From NCBI GenBank assembly GCA_903861155.1, contig CAIOTL010000244.1:1-55999 (forward strand): DNA of 55,999 bases, in the 5' to 3' direction. A model generated the notes under the pieces. That model had not been told where the DNA came from, did not search any database, and saw nothing but the letters and a program-made list of their open reading frames with translations. Made by a program: the position numbers and the translations under genes. Positions within the stretch are counted from its first letter, which is position 1; every line of letters begins with the position of its first letter. This DNA is from an uncultured Bacteroidota bacterium. Lineage in GTDB: Bacteria > Bacteroidota > Bacteroidia > Flavobacteriales > Flavobacteriaceae. Positions 7,316 to 15,715 of this stretch are shown here, in pieces.

Positions 7316-10153
7316 ATGTCACAAAAACGCCTTTTCCTTCTCGATGCTTACGCCTTAATCTTTCGCGGTTACTATGCTTTTATCAAAAATCCTCGAATCA
7401 ATTCCAAAGGAATGGACACTTCGGCGATAATGGGATTCATGAATTCCCTGATGGATGTGATCAAACGCGAAAAACCAGATCATTTGGCCGTGGCGTTTGA
7501 CAATGGCGGAAGCCAACTGAGAAATGAAATTTATCCTGAATACAAGTCGCATCGCGATGCCACGCCTGAAGCCATAAAAATTGCCGTTCCTTATATTCAA
7601 GAATTATTGAAGGCGATGCATATTCCCATTATTGAAGTCAAAGGTTATGAGGCAGATGATTTGATAGGAACCATTGCCAAGCAAGCCGAAAAACAGAATT
7701 ACAAAGTCTTTATGGTCACCCCCGACAAGGATTTCGCACAATTGGTTTCCGAAAATATTTTTATGTACAAACCAGCACGAATGGGCAACGGAATAGAAAT
7801 TTGGGGCGTTCCCGAAGTTTTGGCAAAATTTGAAATCGAACATCCTGACCAAGTAATCGATTTTCTCGGAATGATGGGGGATGCGGCCGATAATATACCA
7901 GGATTTCCTGGCGTTGGCGAAGTTACCGCCAAGAAATTGCTGAAGGAATTTGGCACTATCGAAAACCTTTTGGCAAATACGGATCAACTAAAAGGGAAAT
8001 TGAAGGAAAACATCGAAGCCAATAAGGAAAAGGGATTGTTATCCAAGACTTTGGCGACAATTTTACTGGATTGCCCTGTGGTTTTCGATGAAACCGATTA
8101 TGAATTATCGACTCCCAATGTTGATAAAACCGATGCGCTTTTCAATGAACTCGAATTTCGAAGAATGGCCGAACAATTTGATGCCATATTTAAAAAAGGA
8201 GAACCTTCAACCATAAAAAAGGCTGTTGAAGAAGCCAAACTATACAAGAAACCGCAGCCAAAAAACGAAGAACAATTTGACCTTTTTGGAGGCCCAATTC
8301 CAGACGAAACTTCGGAGGGAACAAGGAATCAATATTACAATTCATTAGAAAATACCGAGCACTCCTATCAAATTATTCAAGGAGATTTGGGCGTGAAATT
8401 ACTGTTGCAAAACCTTCAAAATCAATCTTCAGTTTGTTTTGATACCGAAACTACTGGCTTAGATGCTTTGCACGCAGAATTAGTCGGCATTTCATTTTCT
8501 TTCGAAAAAGGAAAAGGATTCTATGTTCCGTTTCCAGAAAATCAAGAAGAAGCGCAAGTTCTGATTGATAAATTCATTCCGTTTTTCGAAAATGAAAAAA
8601 TTGAAAAGATTGGTCAAAATTTAAAATACGATTTAAAAATATTGTCCAATTACAACATTAAAGTAGAAGGAAAATTATTCGACACAATGATTGCACATTA
8701 CCTCATCAATCCGGATATGCGTCATAATATGGATATTTTATCTGAAACTTATTTAAAATATGCGCCAAAATCCATCGAAGATTTGATTGGAAAAAAAGGC
8801 AAAAACCAAAAATCGATGCGTGATGTCGAATTGGAAGAAATCAAGGAATATGCCGTTGAAGATGCAGACGTCACTTTGCAACTTAAGGAAATTTTTACTT
8901 TGGAATTAGACAAAACAGAAACCAAAAAACTTTTTGATGCAATCGAAATTCCATTGATTCCGGTTTTGGCCGCTATGGAAACCGAAGGGATTCATTTAGA
9001 TGTTCCTTTTCTGAAATCAATGTCGGTTGAAATGGCTTTAGAAAGCAAAGCTTTGGAACAAAAAATATATGAAACCGCTGGACATTCCTTTAATTTGGCT
9101 TCTCCAAAACAACTAGGCGAAGTTTTATTCGACAAATTAAAAATTGGCGGTACCAAACAAAAGAAAACCAAAACTGGGCAATATGCAACTGGCGAAGAAG
9201 TTTTGAGTTATTTGGCCAATGACAACGAAATTGTTCGTGACATTTTGGATTGGCGCCAAATGGTAAAATTACAAAGCACATATATTGACGCTTTACCGAA
9301 CCAAGTCGACAAAAAAACAGGAAGGGTTCACACGGATTATATGCAAACCGTTGCTGCAACTGGTCGATTGAGCTCTAACAATCCGAACTTGCAAAACATT
9401 CCCGTTCGAACAGAACGAGGTAGATTGATTCGAAAAGCATTTATTGCCCGTGATGAAAATTACACTTTGGTTTCAGCGGATTATTCACAAATAGAATTAC
9501 GCATTATTGCGGCTTTATCAGGTGAAGAAAATATGATCAAAGCCTTCAAAAACCACGAAGACATTCACAGGAGTACAGCTGCAAAAGTATTCAACGTTTC
9601 ATTGGAAGAAGTAACCAAAGAACAACGTAGCAATGCCAAAACGGTAAATTTTGGAATTATTTATGGAGTTTCGGCTTTTGGATTGAGCAACCAAACTTCA
9701 ATGTCCAGAAGCGAGAGTGCTGCATTGATTGAAGCGTATTACAAGACCTACCCAAGATTAAAATCTTACATGCAGGAACAAATAGAATTTGCCAGAGAAA
9801 ACGGTTATGTACAAACTGTTTTAGGAAGACGCCGTTATTTAAAAGACATCAATTCCCAGAACGCAATGGTTCGTGGTGGCGCTGAGCGAAATGCTGTAAA
9901 CGCACCAATTCAAGGTTCAGCTGCCGATATCATCAAAATTGCGATGATTAATATTCACAAAAAATTAGTTGCCGAAAACTGGAAATCGAAAATGTTGTTA
10001 CAAGTTCACGATGAGTTGGTGTTTGATGTTCATAACTCGGAACTGGATAGAATCCAACCGATGATTCAACACGAAATGGAAAATGCTTTTATAATGGATG
10101 TTCCATTAGATGTGGAAATAGGAGCTGGAAAAGATTGGTTAGCGGCACATTAA
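7316..10153 (+). CDS. polA: DNA polymerase I
   Basis: A 945-residue three-domain repair polymerase that removes RNA primers and fills gaps. The N-terminal 5'-3' exonuclease domain (about 1-290) has LLDAYALIFR, the GYEADDLIGT helix and GVGEVTAKKLL helix-hairpin-helix. The 3'-5' exonuclease looks active: DTETTGLD (Exo I), IGQNLKYDLKIL (Exo II) and EYAVEDADVTL (Exo III). The polymerase domain shows motif A SADYSQIELRI, motif B RSNAKTVNFGIIYG and motif C QVHDELVFD. I use the ATG at 7316 (MSQKRLF) rather than the in-frame ATG ten codons upstream, because family members start there. Confidence 0.97.
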   Translation: MSQKRLFLLDAYALIFRGYYAFIKNPRINSKGMDTSAIMGFMNSLMDVIKREKPDHLAVAFDNGGSQLRNEIYPEYKSHRDATPEAIKIAVPYIQELLKAMHIPIIEVKGYEADDLIGTIAKQAEKQNYKVFMVTPDKDFAQLVSENIFMYKPARMGNGIEIWGVPEVLAKFEIEHPDQVIDFLGMMGDAADNIPGFPGVGEVTAKKLLKEFGTIENLLANTDQLKGKLKENIEANKEKGLLSKTLATILLDCPVVFDETDYELSTPNVDKTDALFNELEFRRMAEQFDAIFKKGEPSTIKKAVEEAKLYKKPQPKNEEQFDLFGGPIPDETSEGTRNQYYNSLENTEHSYQIIQGDLGVKLLLQNLQNQSSVCFDTETTGLDALHAELVGISFSFEKGKGFYVPFPENQEEAQVLIDKFIPFFENEKIEKIGQNLKYDLKILSNYNIKVEGKLFDTMIAHYLINPDMRHNMDILSETYLKYAPKSIEDLIGKKGKNQKSMRDVELEEIKEYAVEDADVTLQLKEIFTLELDKTETKKLFDAIEIPLIPVLAAMETEGIHLDVPFLKSMSVEMALESKALEQKIYETAGHSFNLASPKQLGEVLFDKLKIGGTKQKKTKTGQYATGEEVLSYLANDNEIVRDILDWRQMVKLQSTYIDALPNQVDKKTGRVHTDYMQTVAATGRLSSNNPNLQNIPVRTERGRLIRKAFIARDENYTLVSADYSQIELRIIAALSGEENMIKAFKNHEDIHRSTAAKVFNVSLEEVTKEQRSNAKTVNFGIIYGVSAFGLSNQTSMSRSESAALIEAYYKTYPRLKSYMQEQIEFARENGYVQTVLGRRRYLKDINSQNAMVRGGAERNAVNAPIQGSAADIIKIAMINIHKKLVAENWKSKMLLQVHDELVFDVHNSELDRIQPMIQHEMENAFIMDVPLDVEIGAGKDWLAAH

Positions 10154-10183
10154 CTGCAATACGTTTAAAAAATATTCATTTAC

Positions 10184-10903
10184 ATGTATATACTTTCCCT
10201 TTCAGAAAAAACAATAAAAACTATTAAGTCTATAACAAATAGTCAATATCTTGATATTATTGGTTTGGCAATTGTTCTATTGGGTTCGATTTATTTAGGT
10301 TACCACAAAGCCGAAGTGCCAATCCACTTTAATTCAACAACCTATACATTCCCATTAGGGATTTTTTCAATGATTTCTACTCGTTTAGTAACCAAAAAAA
10401 AATATTGGAAACATCATTGGAACATTAAATACTGCTTTGAGCGGAACCATCGACTATCTTTTAGGAAATACGGCAGCAATATTAACCTATCCTATTTCTT
10501 TTATTGAGAATTATTTTGCTTTTAGAATCTGGAAGGAGAAAAGAATTCTAAACAGCATTGATGGCATTTTCTATAGAAATTTAATTTTCGGAATGATTTT
10601 ATCACTCCTTCTGAATTATTTAGGATTTACTATTTTAGTGATAAACCTATAGATTGGAGTCTTTTTTTTTCGATAGCAATTCCTGCCGGAATCAGTTTTG
10701 GAGGAACCTTCAATAACAGCAGAATGTATCCTGACAATTGGATTATGTGGCAAATATATAATCTTTCGAAAATTGTTCAAAGCATTATGATACTGAACAT
10801 CGCCAATGTTATAAAATATGTATTCTATCTTTTTAATGCGATGTTAGGCTACATCACTTGGAAAGACGACAAGAAAAAAGGAACTATTTTAGCTTCTTCG
10901 TAG
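10184..10903 (+). pseudogene. PnuC-like (nicotinamide riboside/mononucleotide) transporter, frameshifted
   Basis: Three reading-frame segments together read as one polytopic membrane protein resembling PnuC. Segment 1 starts at the ATG at 10184 and reads in frame to a run of nine A at 10394-10402. Segment 2 continues in the +1 frame through NIIGTLNTALSGTIDYLLGN to a stop near 10652. Segment 3 returns to the first frame from about 10640 (KPIDWSLFF) through PDNWIMWQIYNLSKI to the stop at 10901-10903. The NxxSGTxDYxxGN, W-x-MWQ-x-YN and NAMLGYITWK patterns are PnuC-like. Two indels break it, so it is either a pseudogene or, for the A9 tract, a sequencing error. An intact PnuC gene exists at 26385-27017. 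The end overlaps the convergent LacI gene by 20 nt. Confidence 0.65.
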
Positions 10904-11912
10904 ATTCTCTTTCTCTTAATTCGGTTTTGATTACCGTAGTTTTATAAGGAAGATTCTCTTCTTTACTTTCCAATCTTTCAATAAGTAATTTAGCAGCAGC
11001 TTCACCAATTTCTGGTCCGTGTTGGCTTACCGTAGACAAACTCGGAGATAATCTTCTTGAAGCAAGAATACCATCGGCGAAACCTATTATGGAAAGATTT
11101 TCAGGAATATTATAGCCTCTCTTTACACCTATTCGTAATGCAACCACTGAGTCATTTTCATCTAATGCAAAAATTCCGTCAATTGTATTATGATCAAATA
11201 AAACCTCAGCTTTATCTTTTAAATCCTCCTCAGATTCGGTTCTAAGAATTATTTTCTCATTAACCGTGATATTATTATTTCTCAAAGCTTTTAAATAACC
11301 TTCAGCTCTTAGTTTGCCAACGCTTAAATTATCTACGGAAGAAAATAAGGCAATATTCTTGCAACCAATATCTATTAAATGTTGAGTTGCATGCAATGCT
11401 GAATCAAAATCGTCAACTACTACTTTGTCACATTCCACCTCTTCTGCAATCCTGTCAAACATAACGATTGGTGTACCGTCGTTAATAATTTCTTTGAAAT
11501 GATTGTATTCATGTAATTTTTGAGCTTCTTCGGAAACTGACAAGATAAATCCGTCAATGGTTCCGTTACTTAACATTTCTAGGGTGTTTATTTCTTTTTC
11601 TAATGACTCGTTTGAAATGCAAGTAATCACGTTATATCCTTTTCCCTCGGCAACTTTTTCGATTCCGGTAAAAACTTTGGCAAAGAAGGAATTTAGGATA
11701 TTTGGAATAATTACACCTATAGTTTTTGTCGATCTGTTTTTTAGATTCAGACCAATAACGTTAGGTTTGTAGTTTTTGAGTTTTGCGTATTCCTTGATTC
11801 TAGTTTTTGTTTGTTCACTAATTTCAGGACTATCATTAAGCGCTTTCGAAACTGTAGAGACGGAAACATTTAGTTCTTTTGCAATTTGTTTTAGAGTTGC
11901 TTTAGCTTTCAT
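10884..11912 (-). CDS. LacI/GalR family transcriptional regulator
   Basis: A 342-residue repressor-type regulator. The N-terminal helix-turn-helix TLKQIAKELNVSVSTVSKALND (residues about 6-27) and the hinge region (about 45-60) precede a periplasmic-binding-protein-like ligand domain starting TIGVIIPNILNSFFAKV (about 64-80). The ligand domain ends with LPYKTTVIKTELRERES, the usual dimer-core end. It would bind a palindromic operator and respond to a sugar or related effector. No carbohydrate transport or catabolic genes flank it here (polA and a broken PnuC gene on one side, ribosomal protein genes on the other). Its regulon therefore cannot be inferred from the neighbourhood. A promoter with a leader of about 150 nt precedes it. 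Confidence 0.93.
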   Translation of the reverse strand: MKAKATLKQIAKELNVSVSTVSKALNDSPEISEQTKTRIKEYAKLKNYKPNVIGLNLKNRSTKTIGVIIPNILNSFFAKVFTGIEKVAEGKGYNVITCISNESLEKEINTLEMLSNGTIDGFILSVSEEAQKLHEYNHFKEIINDGTPIVMFDRIAEEVECDKVVVDDFDSALHATQHLIDIGCKNIALFSSVDNLSVGKLRAEGYLKALRNNNITVNEKIILRTESEEDLKDKAEVLFDHNTIDGIFALDENDSVVALRIGVKRGYNIPENLSIIGFADGILASRRLSPSLSTVSQHGPEIGEAAAKLLIERLESKEENLPYKTTVIKTELRERESTKKLK

Positions 11913-12257
11913 AAGTATATATTTAACACCATTTAATTTTTATAATACGCATAGCCTTTAAAAAAGCTACACAGATTTAGTTCTGAAATCCCAATTTCTT
12001 GCCCTAAAAAAATAGCTTTCAATTTGAAAGGGTGGAATATACGATTTTTTTTCGAAATCTGATACTGCAAATATATAAAGTCTACTATGAAGTACAATTT
12101 CAAAAAAGACAAAAAATATAACTTCAAATATCCATTTGATAATCAGCTTAAAAACATCCAAAAAATAATTTTTTCTGACAATTTGTATTTCAATAAAATA
12201 ATTGTACTTTTGCGCTCCCTTTATTGGGAATGGAATGTTTAATTAAAATAAATTATT
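11913..12257. other. Intergenic region between lacI-type gene and rplM with divergent promoters
   Basis: There is no gene here. The minus strand carries a LacI-gene promoter (-7 TATATTTG at 12075-12068, TTG at 12097-12095, 19-nt spacing). The plus strand carries the rplM promoter. The rest is AT-rich without a recognisable feature. Confidence 0.6.
12182..12212 (+). promoter_or_regulatory. Predicted promoter of rplM-rpsI
   Basis: TTTG at 12182-12185, 19-nt spacer, TACTTTTG at 12205-12212, matching the Bacteroidota sigma-A consensus. The start site would lie about 40 nt before the GTG start of rplM. Confidence 0.65.
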
Positions 12258-12713
12258 GTGAACGCATTAAGCTACAAAACAGTATCAGCAAGCAAAGCAA
12301 CCGTATCCAAAGAATGGATTGTGGTAGACGCTGACGGTCATAACTTAGGTCGTCTTGCATCAAAGGTCGCTATGATCCTTAGAGGTAAGTACAAGCCAAG
12401 TTATACACCACACGTGGACTGTGGAGATAACGTGATTGTTATCAACTCAGAAAAAATCAACCTTACAGGTAACAAAATGGATGAAAAAACATACATCCGT
12501 CACACTGGATATCCTGGAGGACAAAGAACTTTAACCGCAAAAGTATTGCAAAGCAAAAACCCAGCTTTACTAGTGGAAAAAGCAGTAAAAGGTATGTTAC
12601 CTAAAAACAAATTAGGAGCAGAACTTTTCAGAAATTTAAATGTTGTTGTAGGATCTGAGCACAAACAAGGCGCTCAAAAACCTAAAACAGTTAACCTTAA
12701 CGATCTTAAGTAA
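12258..12713 (+). CDS. rplM: 50S ribosomal protein L13 (uL13)
   Basis: A 151-residue protein with the L13 features WIVVDADGHNLGRLASKVAMILRGK (about residues 20-44), YTPHVDCGDNVIVIN and the GMLPKNKLG segment. It is an early-assembling 23S rRNA-binding protein of the large subunit. The start is a GTG at 12258: no ATG lies at the expected N-terminus, and NALSYKTVSASKATV matches the family start. Its TAA shares one base with the ATG of rpsI (TAATG), so the two are translationally coupled in the conserved L13-S9 operon. Confidence 0.97.
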   Translation: MNALSYKTVSASKATVSKEWIVVDADGHNLGRLASKVAMILRGKYKPSYTPHVDCGDNVIVINSEKINLTGNKMDEKTYIRHTGYPGGQRTLTAKVLQSKNPALLVEKAVKGMLPKNKLGAELFRNLNVVVGSEHKQGAQKPKTVNLNDLK

Positions 12714-13099
12714 TGGGAGTAATTCACAAAATCGGTAGAAGAAAAACCGCTGTTGCACGTGTATATGTTTCAGAAGGAACAGGAGTTATCACTGTAAACA
12801 AAAAACCATTCGCAACTTATTTCCCAACTGCAACTTTACAATACAAAGTTTTACAACCTATGTCTATGACAGAAAATGTAACTAACTATGACGTAAAAGT
12901 AAACGTTTATGGAGGTGGTTCAACTGGTCAAGCAGAAGCTGTAAGAATGGCTTTGGCAAGAGTAATGTGTGAAGTTGGCGAAGGAAACAGAGCTATCTTG
13001 AAACCAGAAGGTTTGTTAACAAGAGATCCAAGAATGGTTGAACGTAAAAAATTCGGTCAGAAAAAAGCTCGTAAGAGATTCCAATTCTCTAAACGTTAA
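12713..13099 (+). CDS. rpsI: 30S ribosomal protein S9 (uS9)
   Basis: A 128-residue protein of normal length for S9. The N-terminus HKIGRRKTAVARVYV and the C-terminal basic tail KFGQKKARKRFQFSKR are diagnostic; the tail reaches into the 30S P site and contacts tRNA. It overlaps the rplM stop by one base and is presumably translated by reinitiation. A GTCTTG/CAAGAC hairpin lies about 10 nt after the stop codon but has no T tract, so readthrough toward rpsB is possible. Confidence 0.97.
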   Translation: MGVIHKIGRRKTAVARVYVSEGTGVITVNKKPFATYFPTATLQYKVLQPMSMTENVTNYDVKVNVYGGGSTGQAEAVRMALARVMCEVGEGNRAILKPEGLLTRDPRMVERKKFGQKKARKRFQFSKR

Positions 13100-13106
13100 T
13101 ATTGCC

Positions 13107-13131
13107 TGTCTTGTGCAATTCGCGCAAGACT
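13107..13131 (+). promoter_or_regulatory. Hairpin after rpsI
   Basis: GTCTTG and CAAGAC form a stem with TGC/GCG extension around a short AATTC loop. No T run follows, so it may act as an mRNA 3' processing or stability element instead of a terminator. Confidence 0.4.
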
Positions 13132-13167
13132 TATTGATAATTATATTTAAAAACAATGTTGTTGTTG

Positions 13168-13257
13168 CTCGCTGAGGCGAGAATTAGTTTAGCATCTAAA
13201 TGTATTCAGCCGGGAAACCGCCATCCTTACATTGCTAATCAACAGAACGTAAACTAA
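13168..13257 (+). promoter_or_regulatory. Structured 5' leader of rpsB (putative ribosomal-protein leader RNA)
   Basis: The roughly 165-nt gap before rpsB has no ORF but folds well by eye. TTAGTTTA (13184-13191) pairs with TAAACTAA (13250-13257). Inside, AATGTA (13199-13204) pairs with TACATT (13228-13233), extended by AGC/GCT across a 5-nt bulge. The centre has a CGG-GAAA-CCG hairpin (13211-13220). A separate hairpin CTCGC-TGAG-GCGAG precedes it near 13168-13182. The enclosing stem ends 7 nt before the ATG of rpsB, the geometry expected for autoregulation by S2. The function is inferred. Confidence 0.55.
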
Positions 13258-13264
13258 ACAAAAA

Positions 13265-14128
13265 ATGTCAAACAAAGTAGAAGTAAAAGAATTACTAGAA
13301 GCAGGTGTTCACTTTGGACACATGACTAGAAAATGGGATCCAAATATGGCTCCTTACATTTATATGGAACGTAATGGAATTCACATTATTAATCTATATA
13401 AAACTGCAGCAAAAATTGAAGAAGCTAACGAAGCTTTGAAAAAAATTGCCGCATCAGGTAGAAAAATACTATTCGTAGCTACCAAAAAACAAGCAAAAGA
13501 TATCGTTGCTGAAAAAGCAAAAGCTGCAAACATGCCTTACATCACTGAAAGATGGCCTGGTGGAATGTTGACTAACTTCGTTACAATCAGAAAAGCTGTT
13601 AAAAAAATGGCTACAATTGATAAAATGAAGAAAGACGGAACATTTATGACTCTTTCTAAAAAAGAGCGTTTGCAAGTTGATCGTCTTCGTGCTAAATTAG
13701 AGAAAAACTTAGGTTCAATCGCAGATATGTCTAGACTTCCTGCTGCATTGTTCGTAGTAGATATCAAAGCGGAACATATCGCAATAAAAGAAGCTCAAAA
13801 ATTAAACATTCCAGTTTTTGCAATGGTGGATACAAATTCTGACCCAAGAGAGGTTGAATACGTAATCCCATCAAACGATGATGCTTCTAAATCAATCGAC
13901 AAAATTTTAACTTTGGTAACTGCTGCAATTGTTGACGGTCTTGCTAACAGAACTTCTGATAAAGAAAGTGACGCTCCGGCTGAAACAACCGAAGAAGTAG
14001 CAGCTGTGGCTACTGTTGCTGAAGTAGTTGCTCCTATAGCAGATGTTGAAGTTGTGACTCCAATTACTGAAGAAATTGAAGTTGTCGCCCCTTCTGCTGA
14101 TGCTGAAGCTTCTGAGACTGAAATATAA
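13265..14128 (+). CDS. rpsB: 30S ribosomal protein S2 (uS2)
   Basis: A 287-residue S2 protein. The N-terminus VKELLEAGVHFGHMTRKWDPNMAPYIY and the RWPGGMLTNFVTI, SRLPAALFVVDIKAEHIA and PVFAMVDTNSDPREVEYVIPSNDDA segments are classical. After about residue 228 it carries an acidic, Ala/Val/Glu-rich tail of about 58 residues (DAPAETTEEVAAVATVAEVV onward). It is absent from the roughly 240-residue proteobacterial protein and is probably disordered. S2 binds late to the 30S head-body junction. It is followed by tsf in the conserved order, separated by a 108-nt spacer with a strong stem-loop. Confidence 0.97.
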   Translation: MSNKVEVKELLEAGVHFGHMTRKWDPNMAPYIYMERNGIHIINLYKTAAKIEEANEALKKIAASGRKILFVATKKQAKDIVAEKAKAANMPYITERWPGGMLTNFVTIRKAVKKMATIDKMKKDGTFMTLSKKERLQVDRLRAKLEKNLGSIADMSRLPAALFVVDIKAEHIAIKEAQKLNIPVFAMVDTNSDPREVEYVIPSNDDASKSIDKILTLVTAAIVDGLANRTSDKESDAPAETTEEVAAVATVAEVVAPIADVEVVTPITEEIEVVAPSADAEASETEI

Positions 14129-14138
14129 ATAAACTTTT

Positions 14139-14209
14139 AAATTCCAAATTCCAAAAAAAAGTTAGAGACAAAACGTTACTAATTTAAAAAATTGGGATTT
14201 GGAATTTTT
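14139..14209 (+). promoter_or_regulatory. Long stem-loop between rpsB and tsf (partial terminator)
   Basis: A 16-nt arm at 14139-14154 pairs with 14192-14207, with a single G-T wobble and a loop of 37 nt, and the 3' arm runs into TTTTTGCTTTT. It resembles a weak or conditional terminator that would lower tsf relative to rpsB. Confidence 0.5.
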
Positions 14210-14236
14210 GCTTTTAACCTTAAAAAATAATACAAA

Positions 14237-15061
14237 ATGGCAACAATTACTGCTGCAGACGTAAATAAATTAAGAACAATCACAGGTGCAGGAATGATGG
14301 ACTGCAAAAAAGCACTTGTAGAATCTGACGGAGATTTTGATTTAGCTATCGAAAACCTACGCAAAAAAGGACAAAAAGTGGCCTCAAATCGTGCGGACAG
14401 AGAATCCACCGAAGGTGCTGTTATCGCCGTCGTAAATGCCGACAAAACTTCCGGCGTAATCATTTCTCTTAACTGTGAAACTGACTTCGTAGGTAAAAAT
14501 GAATCATTCGTTAAATTAGCCCAAGACTTGGCTGATTTAGCATTAAATTTCGAAACCAAAGAAGCTTTTTTAGCTACTGATTTTGGCGGAATCACTGTTG
14601 CCGAAAAATTAATCGAGCAAACTGGAGTTATTGGAGAAAAAATTGAAATTCGCTCTTTCGAGAGATTAGAAGGCGCTTTCATTGGTTCGTACATTCACGC
14701 CGGAAACAAAATCGCAACTTTAACCGCATTGTCTGCAAATATCGCAGGCGCAGACGAAGTAGCAAGAAACGTATCGATGCAAGCTGCGGCTATGTCACCA
14801 ATTGCTTTGAACGAAGCTGGTGTTGATTCAGAAATAATCGCAAAAGAAATTGAAATCGCAAAAGATCTTTTGCGTCAAGAAGGAAAACCAGAAGCTATGT
14901 TAGACAATATCGCTAAAGGCAAACTAGCTCGTTTCTTTAAAGACAACACATTGGCAAACCAAGACTATATTAAAGACAACAAAATGAGCGTTGCCGCTTA
15001 TGTAAAATCTTTAGATAAAGATCTTATCATTACTGGTTTCAAAAGAGCTGCTTTAGGATAA
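14237..15061 (+). CDS. tsf: Elongation factor Ts
   Basis: A 274-residue guanine-nucleotide exchange factor for EF-Tu. It shows the N-terminal UBA-like domain (DVNKLRTITGAGMMDCKKALVESDGDFDLAIENLRKKG, about 8-45), the TDFV motif in NCETDFVGKNE (about 79-89) that inserts into EF-Tu, and the two core subdomains. The ATG at 14237 gives the standard N-terminus MATITAADVNKLR. It follows rpsB as in most bacteria and ends in a strong intrinsic terminator, closing the ribosomal cluster. Confidence 0.97.
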   Translation: MATITAADVNKLRTITGAGMMDCKKALVESDGDFDLAIENLRKKGQKVASNRADRESTEGAVIAVVNADKTSGVIISLNCETDFVGKNESFVKLAQDLADLALNFETKEAFLATDFGGITVAEKLIEQTGVIGEKIEIRSFERLEGAFIGSYIHAGNKIATLTALSANIAGADEVARNVSMQAAAMSPIALNEAGVDSEIIAKEIEIAKDLLRQEGKPEAMLDNIAKGKLARFFKDNTLANQDYIKDNKMSVAAYVKSLDKDLIITGFKRAALG

Positions 15062-15081
15062 TTTATTCTAAACCTAATATC

Positions 15082-15119
15082 AAATCCCATTTCGAAGCAA
15101 TTTGAAATGGGATTTTTTT
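15082..15119 (+). terminator. Intrinsic terminator after tsf
   Basis: AAATCCCATTTC (15082-15093) pairs with GAAATGGGATTT (15104-15115) and is followed by a T tract. Confidence 0.85.
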
Positions 15120-15148
15120 AATTATATTTGAAATTAAATTCAATAAAA

Positions 15149-15715
15149 ATGACAGATAAAACCAGATGCAAATGGTGCTTAGGAATCGACATATACGAAA
15201 AATACCACGACGAAGAATGGGGAGTTCCAGTTTACGATGACCAAAAAATATTTGAATTTCTGATTCTTGAAACCTTTCAGGCTGGATTGAGTTGGATAAC
15301 TATTTTACGGAAACGAGAAAACTTTAGATTAGCTTTTGACGATTTTAATTATAAAAAAATAGCGCAATATTCTGAAGACAAAATTCAGGAATTACTACAA
15401 AACGCAGAAATTATTCGCAACCAATTGAAAATTCGTGCCGCCGTTTCGAATGCAAATGCTTTTATGAAAGTACAACAAGAATTTGGCAGATTTAGTGAAT
15501 ACATTTGGCAATTTACTAATGGAAAACCAATAATAAATAATCGTAAAACATTAAAAGAAGTTCCTGCCACAACTCCACTTTCGGATATGATTAGTAAGGA
15601 TTTAAAAAAACGCGGATTTAAATTCGTGGGTTCCACCATAGTTTATGCGCATATGCAAGCTACAGGAATGGTCAATGATCATGTGGAAGAATGTTTTAGA
15701 AGAAGTCTTCAGTAA
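15149..15715 (+). CDS. tag: DNA-3-methyladenine glycosylase I
   Basis: A 188-residue base-excision repair enzyme that removes 3-methyladenine from alkylated DNA. Family hallmarks are the N-terminal RCKWCL zinc-ligand region, YEKYHDEEWGVPVYDD, FQAGLSWITILRKRENFR (the catalytic helix-hairpin region) and the C-terminal KKRGFKFVGSTIVYAHMQATGMVNDH with the last zinc-ligand His and Cys nearby. The ATG at 15149 is used; an in-frame ATG seven codons upstream would add residues not found in the family. Its end overlaps the convergent aat gene by 7 nt. Confidence 0.95.
   Translation: MTDKTRCKWCLGIDIYEKYHDEEWGVPVYDDQKIFEFLILETFQAGLSWITILRKRENFRLAFDDFNYKKIAQYSEDKIQELLQNAEIIRNQLKIRAAVSNANAFMKVQQEFGRFSEYIWQFTNGKPIINNRKTLKEVPATTPLSDMISKDLKKRGFKFVGSTIVYAHMQATGMVNDHVEECFRRSLQ

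Noticed and set aside
14179..14694. 171-codon open frame opposite tsf
   Set aside because: It is a Ser/Pro-rich shadow of the EF-Ts coding strand, with no family features; tsf is certain.
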